In this document: positions 44,134 to 57,343 of the stretch, piece by piece
Layout of the letters: every line of letters begins with the position of its first letter
Position numbering within the stretch: position 1 is the first letter of the stretch
Assembly (NCBI GenBank): GCA_029204225.1
Contig: CM055104.1
Coordinates: 53,557,165-53,621,164 of the forward strand
Direction: 5' to 3'
DNA from: Diphasiastrum complanatum
Taxonomy: Eukaryota > Streptophyta > Lycopodiopsida > Lycopodiales > Lycopodiaceae
DNA length: 64,000 nt
Program-made: the position numbers and the translations under genes
Notes under the pieces: generated by a model
What the model was told of the DNA's origin: nothing
Seen by the model: only the letters and a program-made list of their open reading frames with translations
The model's database searches: none

Positions 44134-46390
44134 TTTTTGTTTTATGTGTCTTTTTTGTCAAAATCTAGGTGGAAAGCTAGCAAGCCGTTGGCAATAGAAA
44201 CATTTTGTTTCTTCAGCTCTCTCTCAAAGCATGATAGCTTGACGACTCCAAGACTGCTCCTCTATTTCTCAAATAGACCTTTTTCTAAGGCCTTTGTGAA
44301 AATGTCAGCTATTATCTCCTTCGTTCCAATGAAAGTAGTTTGCAACATCTTCTTCCCGATCAGATTCCTTGTCAAGTAGTACTTGATTGCAATGTGTTTC
44401 ATCCTTGAGTGAAACACATAGTCTTTTGTTAGATGTATAGCAGACATGTTGTCCATCTGCAATACTAGAGGTTCATTCGTTATTTCACCCAGTTCGTCAA
44501 GGAACTGTTAGAGCCAAATTATATCATTGGCCATCTTTGTTATTGCAATGTACTCTGCTTTGCAGAATGACTAAGCCACGATAGCCTGCTTCTTGCTGAC
44601 CCAGAGAATTGTTGCTCCTGACAAGGTGGTACATCCTCCTGAGACACTTTTGCAGTCGTCCTTGAGAGATGCCTAGCTAGGATAACTGTAGGAAAGCATC
44701 TGGAACCCATGCATCATGAGAATAACACAAACCAAAATCTTTTGTTGATTGAAGATATTGCAAAATTCATTTTGCAATCTTCTAATGAGATGAGCCTGGA
44801 TTTGTACAAAATTGACTCATCCTGAACACGACATAAGCAATGTCAAGATGTGTGTTATCTGCAAGGTACATCAATGATCCGATCAACTTCATGTACGGTG
44901 GTGTAAGCTGCATCAATTCTCTTTCTTCTTCAGTCCTTATACAGTTTTCATTGTTTCTGCAAGCATTGTAGTATTAGCTCCTTTGCAATTCAGCATCCCA
45001 AAATCTTCTAAGATTTTTTGAGTATATCTGGACTGATGAAGGTACAATTTACCTCCCTCATAGTCCCTGTCAATCTGTAAGCCAAAATAACATCTGGCTT
45101 CTCCCAGATCTACAGTCTCAAAATGTTTCGAGATATCATACTTCACTTCAGCAATAAGCTTCTCACTCTTGCAGAGTATCAGAGTGGCATCCACATGCAC
45201 AGCTACAATGATGATCTTCCCATCTGTAATTCTTACATAGACATTGGAATAAGCCATTAGTGGCTTGAATCCTAAGAATTTCAGGGTTTGATCTTTCTTC
45301 TTGTACCATCGTCACGTTGACTACTTCAGACCATAGATAGTCCTATGCATTCTGCATGCATAAGTAGGAAGTGAATTCGAGACATAGCCTGGGGGTTGAT
45401 CCATGTAGACTTCTTCGTCTAGCTCACCATGCAAGAAGGCTGTCTTCTCATCCACAATGTGAATTCTAAGATCATAAGCAGCTGCATATGCAAATAGTAA
45501 ATGTAGGGACAAATGTTTCACAACAATAGAGAAGGTCTCAGAATAATCAATACCATATCTCTGAGAAAATCTCTTCGCTACAAGTCTTGCTTTATACTTC
45601 GAGACATTTCCATCTGGTCCATACTTTAGCTTATATACCCATTTGTATTTTACATTCTTTCTCTTATCTGGTAATGGCTGCAACATCCATACCTGGTTCT
45701 TCCTCATGGATTTCATCTCCTCATTCATGGCTTGGATCCATTTGTCCTTCTCTAGACATTCAATTGCTTTCTTGAATGTCTGTGGTTCACCACTGAATCC
45801 ACAGAACTCTTTTGATGTAGAAGCTGAGTTGTCTGGCACATATCTTGCTGGTGCTCTTCATTGTCTTGTCGACCTTCTAGGAGATCCTCTTGAAACTTCA
45901 ATGCTTTTGTCTTTATCTGCTCTGCTAGGTCCGGAACCATTTTGGTTTACAAGTACTATAGCAGTAGGCTACCTCTCAAATATTTCTTCGGCTAATTCGT
46001 CACTTGAATGAGATGTGACTCGAACATCTTCGTTTGAGTGTTCGGCCTCTGCTCCCTCTGTCACAATTGGCAGATTATAGTATTGTCTTTCAAGAACTTC
46101 ATAACTGACAAGATCATCATTGGCCATCGTTACGCTCTCATCAAATTTGACATCTCTGACTGTCTTCATTTGTTTGTCTCTGACATATAGAATCTGTAGT
46201 ATGATGAATTATTGTCCTATCCTACAAGATATCTCTGTTTTGCTTTCTCGTCAAACTTCTTTTGAAGCTTATGAGGAACATGTGCATAAGCTGCATAGCC
46301 AGAGATACGGATGTAAGTCAGATTGGATTTTCTACCCCACCATAATCTGTGTGGTGTCGTGTGAGATGTTTGCATCTCAATTTGTGTGTA
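44134..46390 (-). pseudogene. copia-H integrase end, RT and RNase H
   Basis: On the minus strand: integrase C-terminal part HRLWWGRKSNLTYIRI and GYAAYAHVPHKLQKKFDEKA (46217-46390). The linker and RT start follow (45321-45839: KWIQAMNEEMKSMRKNQVW, KYKARLVAKRFSQRYGIDY, VDEKTAFLHGELDEEVYMDQ), then RT YSNVYVRITDGKIIIVAVHVD (the YVDD motif reads HVDA, so a catalytic residue is lost) and VDLGEARCYFGLQIDRD (44937-45257). RNase H is degenerate, with a tail MKHIAIKYYLTRN and IIADIFTKALEK (44262-44462). Inactive. Confidence 0.82.
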
Positions 46391-46492
46391 GATGTTGATT
46401 TTTTTACATTGGTGAGATTGGTAGTGTATTTTTCTTTCTAACCAAAGATCATTCAAGTAGATTGGATCTTAAGGATCTGAAATCTTTCACAT
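46391..46492 (+). repeat. copia-I 5' LTR end (fragment)
   Basis: A short stretch ending AAATCTTTCACA directly precedes a primer site, so it should be the last about 100 bp of a 5' LTR. Its sequence does not match the end of the copia-C LTR (..TTGACACTATCA). Copia-I and copia-C are therefore probably different families. Confidence 0.5.
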
Positions 46493-46504
46493 GGTATCAG
46501 AGCT
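46493..46504 (+). other. copia-I primer-binding site
   Basis: Reads TGGTATCAGAGC, the standard plant copia site for initiator tRNA-Met. The first gag ATG lies about 600 bp downstream. Confidence 0.8.
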
Positions 46505-47063
46505 TGTGTTTCAGGTTATGAAGGAGGAAATCAGATCTATCAATGATTTGGTTAAGATATCAAGTCTAGAGCATGCTAGAGAGGATTCTGAACCAAAATC
46601 GGATTTTTTGCTTTTATAGATTGGATCTTTTGTAGATCAAAACACTAAATAGGTCAATATACTTGTTCAATTCCGATTTTTGAACTCACATACTAGATTT
46701 GGCCAATTTTTGGATCATGGGTTCAGCTTAAGTGGTGGCTTATAGATTGCATATCAAAATTTCAGCATTTGCATGTAGATTTGGAATAGTCAATTTTTTG
46801 TGATTTTGTCAAAACCCTAATTTTGATTGGATCTCTAGATAGTGAGGTTGTTGGACTTCAGCTGAGTGTGTTTCAATCTTAGGAAGTGGCAAAAGTCATT
46901 AGATTGAGGATATATCATAGGTTGATCAAGATTCCATGATTCTATGTGTTGATTTGCTTGGATAAGTGCTAGAAGAGAATTTATGAGATAGTTTCAAATC
47001 TTGGTGATTTCTTTTGAAAGCATCTGTTGTTATTTAAAGGAGTGCTTTGTGCATTGAAACAAG

Positions 47064-48597
47064 TTGAAAGAGAATATCAGGTATTGCTACATGGCAACCT
47101 CAATTGGAGTCATGTTGGAAGCCAATGATAGGCTTAGCTCAAGTAACTATTCATTGTGGAAAGTGATGATGGAGTCACTTCTTGAGATGAATGATGTTTT
47201 GGATATTGTTGTAGGTTTGAAAGACAGACCAACAACACAACAAAATCAATTGAGGTATGACAAGAGGGCCAAGAAGGCTCTACACATGATAAAGATGAAT
47301 GTTACCAATGAACTTCTCAAGGAAGTTGGTAAGTGCACATCATCTTTGGAAGCGGAATTCATTGAAGAAACTTTATGAATCCAAGTCTACTTCTAGAGTG
47401 TTGACTCTAAGAAGGCAAATCTTTTCTTGTTTGCAAAAGGAAAGCATTGAATGATGAGTTAGCTTGCATAGATGAAAGCATTAAGGAAGGAGAGCCTATT
47501 CAAGTGATTCTTAATGGCTTGTTGGATGCTCATGCTAACATTGTTCAAAGTATTTTTGGCATTAACAACAGTTTTTATCTTTTCTTTGTGGTCAGAAGAC
47601 TTTGCCAAGTTTGATGGATCTTCAAGAGATCTTGACCAATGAGGAATATAGGCTTCAAGCAAGAGGTGGACCTACATCAACAATTCAAGAGGATGCTATG
47701 TTCACAAAGGGCAAATTCAAGGGCAAAACCAAAAGTAAGTGGTCTAACGGGCAAGATCAAGTGGATGCTTCTTCAAGTGGCAAAAAGAAGGATAGAACAA
47801 AGCTCAAGTGCTTCTATTGTGGCATCAAAGGACACTTTGCAAGGGAGTGCTACAAGAAGAAGAGAGATCAAGGAGACAAGCAAGGTAATCTTACTCTTGA
47901 TGAGGATGGTCTGGATTTTCAAGATGCAAATATGCTTTTGTGATGTCTTCATGTATGCTTGCTAATGATGGAGATCTAGATCCTTGGTGGATTGATAGTG
48001 GAGCAAGTTCACACATGACCTTTCACAAAGAGTACTTCACTTCTTTGCTGGCATATGGAGATGACAAGAGGGTGATCTACACAGCCAATGATGGTAAGTG
48101 TGCAATCAAAGGGATTGGCACAATTCCTATTTCTCTCTCTAAAAATAGGAATGTTCATTTGGAGGATCTCTTGTTTATTCCATCTATTACCAAGATTTTG
48201 CTTAGTCTGAGTCAAACGCTAAGAACGGGCCTCAAGGTGGAGTTTGATGGAGATGCTTGTTTGATCAAAAGGAAGGATGTCTTATTGGAAAAGGTAAAAG
48301 ACAAGGAAAGTTATTCAAACTTGATGCTTGTGTTATTGCTAACCAAGTTGGATGTGTTGCAAGGGAACAAATTTCTATTCAAGAGGTTTGGCACCAAAGG
48401 ATGGGACACCTCAACTTCAAGTCATTGGAGGTAATGGCAAGGAAGAAGGTTGTGATTGGTCTTCCAAGTTCCTTAAGTAATGACAAGCATGTTTGTGAGT
48501 CTTGTGCTTTGTTTAAGTCACATAGACTACCTTATACTAGATCTATTTCTAGATCTACAAAGCCTTTTCAACTTGTACATTCAGATATTCATGGATT
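47064..48597 (+). pseudogene. copia-I gag, protease and pre-integrase
   Basis: Plus strand: gag start MATSIGVMLEANDRLSSSNY and LWKVMMESLLEMNDVLDIV (47064-47378), a broken middle, zinc knuckle KCFYCGIKGHFARECYKKK (47602-47943), protease WWIDSGASSHMTFHKEYF (47940-48434), pre-integrase VWHQRMGHLNFKSLEVMARK, integrase zinc half CESCALFKSHRLPYTRS and FQLVHSDIHGF (48257-48597). At 48598 the sequence switches, out of frame, to copia-C RT, and no integrase core follows. The gag middle and one frame change near 48250 are degenerate. Confidence 0.85.
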
Positions 48598-50085
48598 TAG
48601 ATAATCAAACTTGGAATCTTGTACACCTTCCATATGGGAAGAAGCCACTTGCATGTAAGTGAATCTATAGATTAAAGTACAATCAAGATGGATCTACAAG
48701 TAAGTACATTGCTAGATTGGTTGCTAAGGGATTTCTTCAAACTAAAGGCATAGATTATGAAGAAACATTTGCTCTTGTAGCAGCGGCTTGAAACCATTAG
48801 ATTGATCATTTGTATTGCTACTTTATTCAAGTGGAATCTCTATCAAATGGAGGTGACAAATCCTTTCTTGAATGACTACTTGGAGGAGGAGATATACATG
48901 TTGCAACCCGAGGGCTTCATCAAGGATGGTGAGGAGGACAAGGTTTTCCACTTAAGGAAGAGCCTATATGGCTTGAAGCAAGCACCTAGAGCTTGGTTCT
49001 CTAGGTTGCATGATTTTCTTTATTCTCTTGGCTTTGTGATTAGCTCTTATGAGCCTTCTTTGTACATCAAATGTAATGATGGAAAGATCATCATTTTAGT
49101 ACTTTATGTTGATGATATCATATTGACAGGGAATGATGGTGAAGGCATAAGAAATGTTAAAACTTCTTTGTCTAGTGAATTCAAGATGGTAGATCTAGGA
49201 CTTCTTAAGTTCATACATGGAATAGAGGTTACTAGAGGTAGTAATTTTACTTTTATAAGTCAATCACAGTATGCTACTTCCATTCTTGAAAGGTTTGGCA
49301 TGAAAGATGTAAGGGGATTGACACCCCTATGGAACAAGTTTGTAAAGTTACTAATGATTGTGATGAAGCATCCTTTGAGGACATCACACTCTTTAGAAAG
49401 CTAATAGGCTCCTTAATCTATTTGACAATCACTAGACCAGATTTTAGTTATAGTGTAAGCAAGTTAAGTCAATGTATGCAAGGTCCTTTGATGTATCATT
49501 GGAAAAGTGCCAAGAGAGTGCTTAGATATGTCTCTTCTACTAGATTTTTTGGCATTCTCTATCAAGGATCTAACTTTTACTTGAGGGCATTTTTGGATTC
49601 AGATTTTGCACGAGACAAGATGGATAGAAGGTCCATAAGTGCATTTGTCACTTTTCTTTGTGGAGGAGTGATATCTTGGCTTTCCAAAAATCAGGATACA
49701 ATTTCTCTTTCCTCTTGTGAAGCTGAGTACAAGGCATTGACTTCAACAACCCGGAGAAATCCTATGGCTTAGAAGACTTTTGGTGGAGCTTCAAGTGCTA
49801 AAGGTTGAGGAGATGCTTGCATCTATTGTGACAATCAAGCTTCTCAACAAATTGCTACCAATCCGATCTTCCATGCTAGAACAAAGCATATTGAGATAGC
49901 TCATCACTTTGTGAGGGAGAAGGTGCAATCCAAGGAGGTTTAACTTCATCATGTGCCATCATCCGAGTGCATAGCTGATATCTTAATCAAACCTTTGGCT
50001 AAAGATTCATTTTTTAAGTTAAGAGATGCTCTTGGAGTTTTAGATAGATGTACATTAGACTTTCCAAGCTATAAGTGAGGAGGGG
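48598..50085 (+). pseudogene. copia-C RT and RNase H, right copy (5' truncated)
   Basis: Same sequence as the left copy, including the TGA after PLACK. It starts at DNQTWNLVHLPYGKK with no linker or integrase of its own, because the arm begins here. YVDDIILTG (near 49107) and LSSCEAEYKALTS mark RT and RNase H. A polypurine AAGTGAGGAGGGG ends it before the LTR. Confidence 0.88.
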
Positions 50086-50917
50086 TGTTAAAAATATCAC
50101 TTCCAACTTGATGTATCTTGTAGATCTTAAGATAATTGATCTTGATAGGATCTCACATGTTTCTATTCCCACGTGTGAAAGAATGTACGTAAGTCACTTT
50201 TATAAAGTTAGATTGATTTTAGCTTGATCTACACTAGTGTGAAATTGACCTTTGAGTAGAATCTTGAAATCGGTCAAATTGGTCAAACTTTATGTAAATA
50301 GATTGGACTTCCATGTGAATGAGTTATTACTCACACATGTCAAGATATCATTCACACGTGTGGATAAGCTTCTAAATGATAAGATAAGAAGATTCCATTA
50401 GATCCTATTTTATAGGGAATATTCCTATAAATGTGGAAGACTAGCTTTTTGTTTTCTAGCCAAATAGAATAGTCAACTTTGGGAAATGAGCACATATGGC
50501 TCCCATCGGTGGATCTGGATGACTAGGCACTCTTTACACGTGTGAAGGCTTGCTGGAAAGTACACAGCTCGTGGATGTACTTGATCTATAAAGGGATCAA
50601 CCAATTCAATGAGAAGGTGATGTGATATTGGCAAATTATAGTCTTGCTTATATTTTCCACATTTGACTTGTGTTTTTGTGATTAAAATGAATTTCTAAGC
50701 TTGAGTACTTTACTCTCTATATATAGGCCGTACAGGTACTATCCTCCACACGTGTGAGGCCGCTCATCCAAGTTTTTAATCATTTGATCCATTGCTCTTG
50801 CTTAAATCATAGTGTAAAGCATCTAGATCAAGATCTTTGGATTAAGCAATCAATAACTCTTAATGATTGATAAGTACAATCATAATTGTCCTTTTTCTCT
50901 GAAAATTGACACTATCA
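50086..50917 (+). repeat. copia-C 3' LTR, right copy
   Basis: TG...CA, 832 bp, the same length as the left copy. CACGTG cores lie at 50170-50175, 50355-50360, 50537-50542 and about 50749-50754. It is followed at 50918 by copia-B gag coding, marking the nested insertion point. Confidence 0.8.
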
Positions 50918-52855
50918 GTCGTTGACATTCGACAAAACAATTAGTCTTGACGCTGATGAGAGACTGATGAGAGAGGAAGAAGAAGGAAGCAATGATCAAG
51001 AGAAAGCCCTCTTCACAAAAGGGAAGAAGAAGAAGAAGAACAAACCCAGATTTGACAAGACAAAGTCCTCTATTCAACAATCTTCTTCCTGTGATCACTA
51101 TCACAAACTAGGCCATATACCCAACAAATTCTGGTTCAATCTAGCAATACCTTGCATGCATTACAAGAAGAAGGGGCACTTTGCATACGATTGCAGATTC
51201 AACCCAAAAAGAAAGAACAAGACTGAGAAAACAAATGTTGCAGAGTCATCCAAAGATGTAGATAGAGGTGATGAAGCCTTCACAATACTTGATGAAGCTT
51301 CAACGAGCTACAATGAACAAGACTAGGATGTAGTCATTGATTCAGGGGCAACATCACACATCACTTGCAACAAGAAAATCTTGATCGACTTCAGAGAACT
51401 ATAAATTAATAGAGCAGTGATTCTAGATGATGGGAGCAGACACGATGTCAAAGGCATCAGGACTCTACAGCTGCAAACATTGTCAGGTCAAGCAGAGCTG
51501 CCAAGGGCACTCTACATGTCTTCACTGAGAAAAGAATTGCTATCAGTCTCCAAGATGGCAGATCTTGGAATTCAAGTTTTGTTCAATGGCAATACATGCC
51601 GCATGATCGAGAAAACTACAAACAAATTGCTGACAGTTGGATGCAGAGAAGAAAACCTCTACCAAGCTAAGATAATCAGCAATTTTGATAGCATATTAAA
51701 TGCATCAGAAAATGAAGATTAGCTCTGTCACAGAAGAATATATCATCTAAACATGAGGAGCCTATATGACATGTGTAAGAAAGACATAGTCATAGGTCTA
51801 AAGATATCAAAATCCGATACTGAGTTTTGCGAAGCTTGTTAGAAAGACAAACAACATCGGAATCCATTCACACATGAGGGAAGAAGAGCCAAAGAAGTTC
51901 TTGAGCTCGTCCACTCAGATGTTTGTGAACTGATGAAAATGGATTCGCTCTCAGGATTGAGGTATTTCTTGACATTCATAGATGATTACAGCCGGATGAC
52001 TACGATCTACTACCTAAAGAAAAAATCTGATATGTTTGACTCTTTCAAGAAGTTAGTGGCATTTGTAGAGCGACACACGTCAAAGAAGATTTAGATCATC
52101 AGATCTGACAATGGAGGTGAGTACAAGAGCAAAGAATTTTCAAAATTCTACCAAGAACAGGGGATAGAGCATCAATTCACTCCTACATACACACGAGAAG
52201 TATTGTAGCTTCACTGAAGAGCCAGCAACATATCAAGAAGCTATCTAGAGTCTAGAGGGAGAATTCTGGAAGCAGACAATGTCAGAAGAGATCGAGTTGA
52301 TGAGGCAAAACGAGGCATGGACACTAGACCACTGCCTACATAACAGAAAATGAAAGAAAAGGATTCGAACTGGACCACTATAGTAATGCAAGCTGGGCGA
52401 GCTACAAAGATGACAGGAATTCCGTAACTGGAGGATGTTCAATAGCGTGTGGAGCAGCAATCAGTTAAATATACAAAAAACAAACCTTGGTAGCTCAATC
52501 TTCTTGCAAAGCTGAATACGTCGCAACTTTAAAGGTGGTGAACGAGGTAGTTTGATTGCAGATGATGTTGGAGGCAATTGGAATATCACAAGGAAGACCA
52601 TGCATGACGATGATGGATTCTCAGATTGCCGTTTATTTGTCCCAAGATACTGTCTTTCATTCAAAGACAAAACACATACCTCTAAAGTACCATCACATTC
52701 GAGATTTGATCTTGAAGGAGAGCTCCAGAACTAGTACATAAAGTCTGAAGACATGATTGCTTATCTGCTCACGAAGCCGCTCGACAAGCCACTATTTGCA
52801 AAGCAAAGAAAGACAATTGGATTAAATGTGCAAAGCTGCAAGGTTCTAGAGGAAG
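50918..52855 (+). pseudogene. copia-B gag end, protease, integrase, RNase H, right copy
   Basis: Mirror of 19638-21576. Gag FDKTISLDADERLMREEEEG starts right after the copia-C LTR; protease VIDSGATSHITCN near 51335; integrase SDNGGEYKSKEF near 52110; then the same jump to the linker and RNase H. One base is missing in the polypurine region (GAGGAAG versus GAGGGAAG in the left copy). Confidence 0.8.
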
Positions 52856-53599
52856 TGTTAGAAATGGTGAACTCCTGCAACTTTGTCGCGACGCGAAGCT
52901 AAGCAACATGAAGTGAAGGTCAAATGGCGAACAATTCGCGAAAGTCAACGTACCTCAAAAACCCTAAGACACGAAGCGAAGCGAAACTCGAAGGGCGAAT
53001 GATTCGCGAAAGTCAAACATGCCTCCAGGACCAAAAGACACGTCATGACACAAAATGAAAAGAAAATGAAAGAAAATCTTTCATGTTGCCAGCTGGCAGC
53101 TCAATGGGCGTGGAATCTTAAACTTCACGGTCAGCTGAAACAGTTAGCAATAACGGAGAGTAACTAATTAGTTGATTACTGTTAACTACTCTTGTAATTC
53201 TTTGTTTAGCTTTCGTGTAAACTCCACAAGTGGAGATAGAAAATTTTTTTAGGATCAAAAGAATACACTGAGAGTGTGCATGAGTAGAGTAGAAAAGAAA
53301 AAGAATAGAAATGAAATAGTTGTGCATGAAAGTCTACCAACTAGAAGAACACATCGAAAGAGTAGAGTGTCAGGCCGCCCACGAACGAGACACTGATCAT
53401 CTGGCTCTAAAAATCAAACTGATAATACAGTTGCTCTATCTTGTGCATCTCCTTGTCTTCCATTTTCTTGATTGCTAGAATGATATCTATTCTATGATCT
53501 ATAGTTGCATGTCTAGGATCCTGCAAGCTTCCGCCTAAGAAAATTCAAAAGAAACAAATCCGTTCACGATACACTAAACCCGTTCGTGACAATTTCAAC
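52856..53599 (+). repeat. copia-B 3' LTR, right copy
   Basis: TGTTAGAAATGG ... CGTTCGTGACA, 744 bp as in the left arm. TTCGCGAA palindromes lie at 52935-52942 and 53003-53010. Gypsy-2 RT coding resumes immediately after it. Confidence 0.8.
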
Positions 53600-55675
53600 G
53601 TCTCATGCAAATGTCATTCCAAGACTTGCTACACCAGATTGTTGAGATCTATCTTGATGATCTTGGTGTACATTCTTTTACAGACAAACACCTCGAAACA
53701 CCTGAAAAGATTTTCATTTGTTGTCGAAGGTTTGGAATATCACTAAACCCCAAAAAATGTCAAATCTAGGTCACCCATGGGGTTGTGCTCAGACATATTA
53801 TATCCAAGGATGGTATTTCTACCGATCCTTCAAAGATCAAGGTTATAGTTGAGATGCCCTTACTCACCACATTGAAAGAAGTATACATCTTTTTAGGCCA
53901 TAATAACTACTACCGCATCTTCATAGTCGACTACGCCAGTAAGGCACGACTCACCTATTTAGTTGTGGTCGACCCTAGATGGACCGAAGAGCGCATAAAA
54001 GCTTTTGAGGAATTAGAAACAACACTTACCACTGCACCCATACTTCGTTCCCCAGATTACACGAAGGAATTCCATGTGCATACTGACGCAAGTAAGTATG
54101 CCATTGGAGGTATCCTAGTACAACCGGGTGAGTATGGAAAAGATTTTCCAATACATTTCTTGAGCAGACAACTGGTGTCTGCTAAAGTAAACTATACCAC
54201 AACAAAGCGTGAAGCACTGGCCATGGTCTACGTCATTCAACAATTGCGACATTATTTGCTAGGGTAAACCTTTGCTTTCTATATAGACAATCAAGCCTTG
54301 TTAAATATTGTAAATAAATCCTGTAAAACCGGACGCATAACTAGGTGGCTGTTAATACTTGAGGAATTCACATTCGGCGCAGTCATCAGGAAAGGCACAC
54401 AACACTTCATGGCCGACCACCTTTCTAGACTTGCCAATGCTGAAAAAGCTGATGCACTAGTCAACAATGATCTACCTGATGCATGCTTTTTTCAGATTGA
54501 TGCCACTCCACCATGGGTTGAGGAAATCACTCAGTTCCTTACAACTGGCCGACTAAAAAAAGGGCTAAACCAAGTGGCCAGAAGAAATTTTTTAATAAAA
54601 TCACACCCTTTCAACTTATCGCCAGACCATTATATAACAGGGTTGCTGATGGTATTATATGCCGATGTGCATATGAATCTGAAATACGACCTATCATATC
54701 TCATGCACATGAAGGCATTGGTGGTGGTCACTTCTCCGTGAAAGCGACTGCAAAGATAATCCTCCGTGCAGGCTTATGGTAGCCATCATTGTTTAAGAAT
54801 ACATTTGCTATCATCAAATCATGTGATGTTTGCCAACGACCCAAAAAGACTGCAAAAGCAGACTTCACACCGCTTAACTCCATTATAGAAGGCAAAGCTT
54901 TCCATAAGTGGGGTATAGACTTTGTTGGGCCCATTATCCCAGCAGCAAAAAATACTCAAGCCCATTATATCCTGATTTCAACTGATTATGCCACAAAATG
55001 GGTTGAGGCGCGCACAACAAAGATGCCAATGCGAAGACCATCGCGCGTTTTCTTTATGAAAACATCATTACACGCTTTGGCTGTCTAATCGAGCTTGTTA
55101 GTGATAGAGGTTCACACTTCTTAAATGAAGTGGTTGACAATCTCTTATGCCATTACCTTGTTGTCCACCGCAAAAGTACTCCATATCATCCCTGATGTAA
55201 TGGCCAGGCGGAATTTACCAACAAGACAATCTGTAAGATCCTAGCGAAGATAGTTAAAACAAGTCAATCAGATTGGAAAACCAAGCTATTCTCAACTATT
55301 TGGGCGTACCGAACCACTCCCAAGAAGGTCATTGGATGGGTTACTCTCTTCCATCTCGTCTACGGTCAAGAGACAGTAATGCCTGTTGAATTTTTAGTTC
55401 CTTCCTTGCGAGTCATGCAAGCTTTCTCTACTGATCTATGTGAGAAAGTTGCAATCAAACAAGAAGTCCAAACTAGGCTATTTACGTTAGCCCAATTGTG
55501 CGAGACTCGACTCATCTCATATCATGCACAGTTAGTCAACAAACGTCGCCAAAAAGCCTGGCATGATCGTCACCTGTGCAATGAAGACTTATACTTAGGT
55601 GATCAGATGCTTTTCTACACATCTAAGAAGCACCTAGGGAAACTCAAATTCCGAAGTGAAGGACCATATAATTAA
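53600..55675 (+). pseudogene. gypsy-2 RT (C-terminal part), RNase H, integrase, right copy
   Basis: Mirror of 16809-18893, reading FQRLMQMSF, IYLDDLGVHS, RNase H, HFMADHLSRL and integrase. Near 54897 the integrase reads IIEGKAFHKWGID where the left copy has three extra residues (IIEGKASIAFHKWG). The shorter form fits the usual spacing before WGIDFVGP, so the left copy probably gained a 9-bp near-tandem duplication, or this copy lost one. Confidence 0.85.
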
Positions 55676-55812
55676 TAAAATCTTTTCAAATGGAGCAGTC
55701 TCATTAGAAACACTTGACGACGTACTCCTAGAGACTGTCGTCAATGATTGTCATTTACGACGATACTATGAAGAGTTATTTTTTGTTGACTCCATTTAAT
55801 CTCTCAAGAAAT

Positions 55813-55838
55813 TATATATATATATATATCTATATATA
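55813..55838. repeat. (AT)n microsatellite, right copy
   Basis: Same interrupted TA run as in the left arm and the same length. This is notable because microsatellites usually change length quickly. Confidence 0.9.
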
Positions 55839-56138
55839 CTCATCCCTTTCGTCTTTACTCTTTTATTGCTTCCACACTGTTTCCATTCTTGTTCATGGTC
55901 CCTTTGGATGCCTACCTTCTTGTTATTTGTTATTTTTTATTTACTTTTTATGTTCAAGGTCAACATCCTCTGGTCAAGCTTCACAAGTTAGGTTTTCTCA
56001 CTTTTAGTGTCCATATTCTGTCTACAGTTCAGAGCCGTCATTTTTGTACATGCACAGACAAATCTGATAATTAAGACCTACAAAACCTCTAAGAACTTCC
56101 TCATATTGATACACTTGCCATTTCCACTTCGGTACCTT

Positions 56139-56358
56139 ATTTCTCAAGCGGATGGCAATCTCGACCAGATGCCAACAGTTCAAATCTCAACCGGATGCCA
56201 ACAGCTCACATCTCAACGAGATGGCAATCTTGACCGAATATAAACAGATTACATCTCAACCGGATGACAAACTCGACCAAATGCCAATAGATCACATCTC
56301 AACCGGATGGCAATCTCAACTGGATACCAACAACTCAAATCTCAACCGGATGGCAATC
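56139..56358. repeat. Degenerate minisatellite, block 2, right copy
   Basis: Mirror of 16126-16345: units such as ATCTCAACCGGATGGCAATC. No array-length difference from the left copy is detectable, since the flanking coordinate sums are constant. Confidence 0.85.
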
Positions 56359-56865
56359 TGTACTGGGTTTTTTTCCTTGCCTATCCTCAACCCAAGATCT
56401 AATCAATCTAGCATCAAGGTGATGAAGTTAGTTGTCACGCGTAGGTTCATTCCCATGAGAGAGATAGCATATTTTAGATTTCAGCATGAATGGAAGATCC
56501 ACATCTAGCTCTAACATCCATTAACCCTAAGCATTAGCACTAAGATCCACAATAAAGATAACTCGAGTCGTTCCCTTTTTATAATAGAGAGGAGAACCCT
56601 GGCCTCATAATCCTATTGGTCCATTTCTACCTCCCTAATTATTCAAATTTAAAAAAGAGTGAGAACTATCCAAAATTGGAGGGAAACCGAACTTTATTTA
56701 CTAACTAGGCCTTATGACATAAAAGTCCCGCAAAAAGGCCTAAAGTCCTTTTATTGACTTTCTAATTAATCAAATAACTATGTGATCATTGGGTTGGACT
56801 TACACACGCAGGGTGCCAAATCCCTCTCACTTATTAACTAGGGTTAGGGTTGCCTCGTGATCCAC

Positions 56866-57343
56866 AAATGGAATCGCAACCAGATGCCAACAACTCACAT
56901 CTCAACCGGATGGCAATCTTGACCGGATACCAACAACTCAAATCTCAACCGAATGGCAATCTCGACCGGATGCCAACAAAGACAAAATCTTGACTAGATC
57001 AAAGTCATCACATACCGACCGAATCACCTGTTTTAAATCTCGACCGGATCAGAGTCATCACATATCGACTGGATCACCTGTTTAAAAGACCAGAGCAGAG
57101 TCATCACATCTCGACTGGATCCAAAGAAAAAATCTTGACCGTATCAACTATTTTAGATCTCGACCAGAGTAGAGTCATCACATCTCGATTGGATCCAAAG
57201 AAAAAATCTCGACCGAATCCAAAGACTAAATCTCGACCGGATCAGAGTTAACACATCTTGACCGGATCCAAAAGACAAAATCTCGATCGGATCAGTATCT
57301 TAAATCTCGACCGGATCACCTGTTTAAAATCTTGACCGGATAC
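56866..57343. repeat. Degenerate minisatellite, block 1, right copy
   Basis: Mirror of 15141-15618: units built on AAATCTCGACCGGATC. Unit number is unchanged relative to the left arm. The unique interval 56359-56865 between the blocks holds no gene. Confidence 0.85.

Noticed and set aside
46391-50917. One continuous copia element with an internal deletion
   Set aside because: The 5' LTR end and the 3' LTR end differ, and the switch point coincides exactly with the inverted-repeat boundary, so a chimera is more likely.
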